From the NCBI GenBank assembly GCA_900544645.1, contig UQWG01000015.1:1-36253 (forward strand): a stretch of 36,253 bases of DNA, written 5' to 3'. Positions 32,672 through 36,253 of the stretch are shown here, one piece after another (position 1 is the stretch's first letter; each line of letters opens with the position of its first letter). The notes under the pieces were generated by a model. That model worked only from the letters and a program-made list of their open reading frames with translations, ran no database searches and was not told the DNA's origin. The translations under genes were made by a program, and so were the position numbers. The stretch comes from an uncultured Collinsella sp. Lineage in GTDB: Bacteria > Actinomycetota > Coriobacteriia > Coriobacteriales > Coriobacteriaceae.

Positions 32672-32919
32672 CGCACGACCTCCCACATATTAATCACGGT
32701 ATAGCCCTCAGTGGGAACGCCCGCCGCGGCGAGTTCGCCGCGCAGCAGCTCCTCATCGACAGGCAACGCCTTCCACGCCAAACCGCAGCCGGCAGCGACC
32801 TCCCCGGGCACGGGAATCGTTCGCCCGGGAAGGCCGCGCTCGATGCACAGGGACTCGCAACCCATGGCGGCCGCCGTGGTGGGAAACGTGATGACAAGCG
32901 CCGGGCGCTTCTCCCTCAT
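32668..32919 (-). CDS. DUF3343 protein, putative Se/S carrier
   Basis: The 83-residue protein has the DUF3343 pattern: ALVITFPTTAAAMGCESLC, then GLPGRTIPVPGEVAAGCGLAW with invariant cysteines. Function in the family is not proven; selenium or sulfur relay is suspected. The ATG at 32919 has TTGGAG five bases upstream, in a leader identical to that of the paralogue at 5675-6070 (TTGGAGTTGCCATG). It follows yedF by 19 bases and overlaps the desulfurase gene by four. Confidence 0.82.
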   Translation of the reverse strand: MREKRPALVITFPTTAAAMGCESLCIERGLPGRTIPVPGEVAAGCGLAWKALPVDEELLRGELAAAGVPTEGYTVINMWEVVR

Positions 32920-32938
32920 GGCAACTCCAACCAATACG

Positions 32939-33565
32939 CTACGGGCGCACAACGCGCACAGCCTGCTCCATCTTCTCCACGATCACGTACATGTTGGTGA
33001 CCTCGCCCACCGCAAGCTGGTCTTTAATGCCATAGTGGTCGAGGCAGGTACCGCAGGTGAGAATCTCGACACCCTGCTCGGCCAGGCCCTTCAGGTCGTC
33101 GAGCACCGGAGAGCCCTCTACGGTGAGCTTGGCACCGCCGTTGTAGAACAGCATAGTCGCGGGCAGCTCCTCCTGCTGCGTCACGGCAAAGATGAAGGCC
33201 TTCATGAGCTTGTGGCCCAGCTCGTCGTCGCCACGGCCCATGCAATCGGTGTAGACGGAAATGACGAGCTTGCCCTTGCCGGCGCTGGCATCACAGAAGG
33301 CAGCGCCATCCTGCTCGGGATCGGCCACGGCAACGGCGCCAGAGGTCGCCACGGTCACGTGCCACTCGGCGTCAGAAACCTTCTCGACCAAGGCCGTGCA
33401 GCCCTTCTCCTGCGCCATCTTGGAGATGTTCTTGACGGCGGTCTCGTTGTCGACCGAGGTCACGACGGCGCCCTCGCCATCGAGCTGCTTGAGGGCCTTG
33501 AGCGTCTTGACGACGGGCAGCGGGCAGGCATCGCCCATGGCATTGACTTCAATTTTGGTAGACAT
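32939..33565 (-). CDS. yedF: Selenium metabolism protein YedF
   Basis: The 208-residue protein has a TusA-like N-terminal domain, with the CPxP motif in GDACPLPVVKTLKAL (Cys13). The C-terminal half is DsrE-like, with a LTCGTCLDHYG cysteine pair. The two-domain form is characteristic of selenium-utilising bacteria, where it is thought to relay selenium or sulfur. ATG 33565 follows AAAGGAAAAGCT; the extra 13 codons upstream are ignored. It lies 57 bases after selD. Confidence 0.88.
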   Translation of the reverse strand: MSTKIEVNAMGDACPLPVVKTLKALKQLDGEGAVVTSVDNETAVKNISKMAQEKGCTALVEKVSDAEWHVTVATSGAVAVADPEQDGAAFCDASAGKGKLVISVYTDCMGRGDDELGHKLMKAFIFAVTQQEELPATMLFYNGGAKLTVEGSPVLDDLKGLAEQGVEILTCGTCLDHYGIKDQLAVGEVTNMYVIVEKMEQAVRVVRP

Positions 33566-33622
33566 AGCTTTTCCTTTCGAATAAATCGTTTTAGAACGGT
33601 ACATAGCTCAATAAACGTGTCG

Positions 33623-34672
33623 TTAACGGGCAACGTGGACGGCAGGACCGCCTGGCACCGGCTCGCACACGCGACCGACGACGGCGGCGATACGTCCCTC
33701 AGCATGCAGACGACGCGCAAGCTCATCCACATCCGCCGCGGGCGCCGCAATAAGCAAACCGCCCGAAGTCTGCGGATCGTACAGTGCATCCATCATTCCC
33801 AGCTCCAAGTCTTCGTCGGCAGCCACACGCGGGCCAAAGAAGTCTTGGTTGCGGTAGGAGCCCGCGGGGATAATGCCCAGACGCGCCATATCGAGCACCT
33901 GGTCAAAGAGCGGCACCGCCCCCGACGCAAGTTCAATCTGCACGCCCGAGCCCTCGGCCATCTCGCACGCATGCCCGATCAGGCCAAAGCCCGTAATGTC
34001 GGTGCAGCCGTGAAGCTCGAGTCCCTCGGCCAGACGAATCGGAGCCTCGTTGAGGGTGCGCATCGAGTCAAACATGGCTGCGGCCTCGTCCTGCTCGATG
34101 AGCTCGCCCTTAATGGCCGTGGTGATGATGCCTGAGCCGATCGCCTTGGTCAGCAGCAGAACATCGCCCACGTGCGCGCCGCTGTTGGCGAGCATACGGT
34201 CGAGTGGCACAAAGCCGCTCACGGACAGACCGTACTTGGGCTCGTCGTCGTTGATGGTGTGGCCGCCCGCGATGGAGCAACCCGCCTCGACGCACTTGTC
34301 GGCGCCGCCCGCCAGAATCTGGCCGGCAACCTCAACGCCCAGGCAGCTCGGAATGCACAGCAGGTTCATGGCATGGCTCGGCCGCCCGCCCATGGCGTAG
34401 ATGTCCGACAGCGAGTTGGCCGCGGCGATCTGGCCAAAGAGGAACGGGTCGTCAACCATCGGTGGGAAGAAGTCAATGGACTGCACGAGCCCCAGGTTCT
34501 CCCCTACGCGGAAGACGCTCGCATCGTCGGAGGTATCGAACCCCACGAGCAAGTTGTCGTTATGCACATTGGGTAAATCGCCCAGGACCTGGGCGAGGGC
34601 TCCAGGAGCCAACTTAGCGGCTCAACCGCTCGCGGCCGTCATGGACGTGAGCCTCATGGTGTCCTTAGCCAT
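33623..34672 (-). CDS. selD: Selenophosphate synthetase, itself a selenoprotein (Sec17)
   Basis: SelD makes selenophosphate from selenide and ATP. The frame from ATG 34672 reads MAKDTMRLTSMTAASG, then TGA (34622-34624) at codon 17, then AAKLAPGALAQVL. Codon 17 is the catalytic Cys of E. coli SelD or Sec of other bacteria, and Lys20 is also conserved. Downstream, VGFDTSDDASVF and VQSIDFFPPMVDDP bind ATP and metal. The total is 349 codons, a normal length. The ATG has GGAAGGGGG five bases upstream and overlaps the glycosyltransferase stop by 8 bases. Starting at a methionine-type codon after the UGA (34612) would remove the catalytic residue. Needing SelB for its own synthesis gives a feedback loop. 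Confidence 0.95.
34579..34624 (-). promoter_or_regulatory. Candidate SECIS region of selD
   Basis: After the UGA (34622-34624) and an 11-base gap, GGCTC/GAGCC form a stem around CTG (34598-34610). A second stem, CGCCCAG/CTGGGCG with loop GTC, lies at 34579-34595. Both loops fall within the usual distance of bacterial SECIS loops from the UGA. I cannot tell which one SelB uses. Confidence 0.5.
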
Positions 34673-35882
34673 ACGAACCCCCTTCCAACAAATCAACGAC
34701 TTTAAGTATACGCGCCAGGCACGCTTTCCAAGAGACCGCCGACGGCTCGAACGTCGAAGGCGGCGCCGCAAGCGCCCGCGCGATAGCATCTGCCAGTGCG
34801 CGCTCAAACAACGGAAGATCGGCCGCCACGGGCGTGTCGACATCCGTCATACGCGGCGACGCCACCCACGTCACGGGAGCACCGGGAAGCATCGCCTCCA
34901 TCCAGGGACGAACGCCGGGCAAATCGGTCGCCACAACTTTGCAGCCGCACGCGAGGGCCTCGATCGTCACGAGCGGCAGACCCTCGTAAAACGAAGGCAG
35001 CACAAAGACGTCGGAACTGCGGTAGGCACGCACGAGCCCATCGCTATCCAGGCGCCCCGCCAGCGTCACCGGCACATCCGAGGCCGCGGCCAAGCGCTCG
35101 ATACGCGCGTACTCGGCATCGTCCCCGCGGCCGCCCACAAGTACCAAGCCAGATGGGCGGACGTCATCGTCAATCGGCAATGACACGGCTCGAACCAGCG
35201 ACTCGACGCCCTTTTTAAAGCAAATCTTGCCCACGTACACAAGCGACCCCGGCTGCCTCGCCACGCTTACGTCGCGGCAGAAGACGCGATGGTCGTAGCC
35301 CGTCCCAATCACGTGGATGCGATCGGCATCGACGCCGCACACCAGGCCAATCTGCTCAGCCTGCTCAGCATGGAGCGCAAAGACGGCATCGAGCCGACGG
35401 ACCGCACTTACGATGCGATCGCGCTCGAGCGCATGCGAACGCAGCTGGCGCAGGTCGGTCGAATGGCACACGGCAACAACTGGCACGCCCCGGACGCACT
35501 CGCGCGCCAATGCGGTCACCAGATACAGGTGATGGCAGAGCACCAGATCGGGCCGAAACTCAGCCACCGCCCGATCAATTGCAGCAGCAAATGCCCGCTC
35601 AAACGCCTTGAGCATCGAAGGCGTCAGGTCACGATAGCGTGTGGAGGGATAGGGCATGACATCGGACATACCGCAGATGGGAAACGGCAGCTCGGGCGAC
35701 TCGAACGTTACGGCAAACACGGCAGCACGCCGGTCCAGCTCACCTTGGGTATCACCCGGTGCCGCGCCGCAAAGCACGGCGGCGCGATGACCCGTCTCGA
35801 TCTGTTCGCGCACGAGCGCGGCAAGGTAGGTGCCGCTACCGGTGCTATCTGGTTTTTGTGCCAAGATATTGAGGATGCGCAT
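34665..35882 (-). CDS. GT4-type glycosyltransferase coupled to selD
   Basis: The 405-residue protein has a GT-B fold. The N-terminal acceptor domain starts MRILNILAQKPDSTGSGTYL. The C-terminal nucleotide-sugar domain has VYVGKICFKKGVESL and the EGLPLVTIE motif (Glu300 and Glu308). Segments such as LPFPICGMSDVMPYPSTRYR and LVLCHHLYLVTALA look family-specific. No signal peptide or membrane segment is visible, so it is probably cytosolic. The start at ATG 35882 is chosen because the domain begins there; 14 bases separate it from the activase gene. Its stop overlaps the selD start (ATGGCTAA), so both are made together. The acceptor is unknown. A selenium-related sugar product is one speculation from context. 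Confidence 0.85.
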   Translation of the reverse strand: MRILNILAQKPDSTGSGTYLAALVREQIETGHRAAVLCGAAPGDTQGELDRRAAVFAVTFESPELPFPICGMSDVMPYPSTRYRDLTPSMLKAFERAFAAAIDRAVAEFRPDLVLCHHLYLVTALARECVRGVPVVAVCHSTDLRQLRSHALERDRIVSAVRRLDAVFALHAEQAEQIGLVCGVDADRIHVIGTGYDHRVFCRDVSVARQPGSLVYVGKICFKKGVESLVRAVSLPIDDDVRPSGLVLVGGRGDDAEYARIERLAAASDVPVTLAGRLDSDGLVRAYRSSDVFVLPSFYEGLPLVTIEALACGCKVVATDLPGVRPWMEAMLPGAPVTWVASPRMTDVDTPVAADLPLFERALADAIARALAAPPSTFEPSAVSWKACLARILKVVDLLEGGSYG

Positions 35883-35896
35883 GTCGCGGTACACCC

Positions 35897-36253
35897 CTAG
35901 GCCAAGGCGGCGGCGCGGACAGCCGCGCCGATGGCGCCGGCAAAGCGAGCCTGGGGCGAGGTGGTCACCGGCGACCCCAGTAGCTCGCCCAACCGCTCCA
36001 CCACGAAGGCGTTCTCGCACAGGCCACCGGTCAGGTAGTACGGGGCGCCCGCGGCCTGCCCGGCCATGGTCGCCACGCGCGAGACCACGCTGTCGATCAC
36101 GCCACGTGCAATGTTCTCGCGCGGCTCGCCACGGCCGATCAGGCTGATAACCTCGCTTTCGGCAAACACGGTGCACATGCTGCTGATCTTGGTAGGCCCG
36201 CCGGAACGCGCCAGGTCGGCCATCTGCTGCTGGGAAATGCCCAGGCGGTCGGC
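35897..36253 (-). CDS. Acyl-CoA dehydratase activase-like ATPase (BadF/BcrA/HgdC family), 5' end cut
   Basis: The last 118 residues are inside the window. The frame continues past base 36253. SGGPTKISSMCTVFAESEVI contains the cysteine that in this family binds the bridging [4Fe-4S] cluster. YLTGGLCENAFVVERLGELL and PQARFAGAIGAAVRA complete the actin-like ATPase fold. Such proteins drive single electrons into 2-hydroxyacyl-CoA dehydratases or benzoyl-CoA reductases. No dehydratase subunits are visible, so the partner is unknown. It precedes the glycosyltransferase by 14 bases in the same operon. Confidence 0.85.
   Translation of the reverse strand, partial: ADRLGISQQQMADLARSGGPTKISSMCTVFAESEVISLIGRGEPRENIARGVIDSVVSRVATMAGQAAGAPYYLTGGLCENAFVVERLGELLGSPVTTSPQARFAGAIGAAVRAAALA

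Noticed and set aside
34613..34624. selD starting after the UGA as a normal 329-codon gene
   Set aside because: That removes the catalytic residue and Lys20; the upstream start has a strong ribosome binding site and conserved N-terminal sequence.
1..36253. CRISPR arrays, insertion sequences or prophage genes
   Set aside because: I saw no regularly spaced direct repeats, transposase, integrase or phage structural genes in any frame.

Overview
The window looks like a chromosomal segment of a high-G+C anaerobic actinobacterium of the class Coriobacteriia, most like Collinsella. This is inferred from base composition, gene content and protein style; there is no rRNA or housekeeping marker to prove it. 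Nearly all genes are on the minus strand. The only plus-strand genes are a toxin-antitoxin pair near 28.7-29.5 kb. The theme is selenium plus molybdenum/tungsten-pterin enzymes.

Layout: 1-53, end of a tRNA-Leu gene. 0.19-3.9 kb, a two-gene molybdenum hydroxylase of the XdhD/YgfM type. 4.06-5.4 kb, NADP-type glutamate dehydrogenase. 5.7-6.7 kb, a Cys-rich DUF3343 protein and mobA. 6.87-10.5 kb, the selenocysteine decoding set: tRNA-Sec, selB, selA. 10.6-12.7 kb, an orphan molybdopterin oxidoreductase. 12.86-28.27 kb, a complete formate hydrogenlyase operon of the hydrogenase-4 type, read hydN-fdhF-hyfABCDEFGHI-hycH-hycI-focA. 28.3-28.7 kb, a divergent regulatory region. 28.7-29.5 kb, DinJ-like antitoxin and PIN-like toxin. 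29.5-30.1 kb, repeats, tRNA relics, tRNA-Gly and tRNA-Pro. 30.1-31.5 kb, brnQ. 31.5-36.25 kb, a selenium operon read (activase)-glycosyltransferase-selD-yedF-DUF3343-cysteine desulfurase.

How it fits together: SelD makes selenophosphate; SelA uses it to convert Ser-tRNA-Sec to Sec-tRNA-Sec; SelB delivers this at UGA codons with a SECIS hairpin. Two genes here need that machinery. FdhF has an in-frame UGA at codon 140 and SelD has one at codon 17. Simple ORF calling breaks both genes. MobA supplies the guanine-dinucleotide form of the pterin cofactor to enzymes such as FdhF. FdhF, the HydN/HyfA ferredoxins, three antiporter-like subunits and the NiFe hydrogenase would turn formate into CO2 and H2, with FocA moving formate. 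The Hyp maturation proteins and an FhlA-type activator are not in the window.

The most promising undescribed material is the glycosyltransferase whose stop overlaps the selD start by 8 nt beside an acyl-CoA dehydratase-type activase. Others are two DUF3343 paralogues with the same leader, a palindromic repeat found just after two unrelated genes in the sense direction, and a duplicated terminator/tRNA 3'-end block around a cluster of hairpins.
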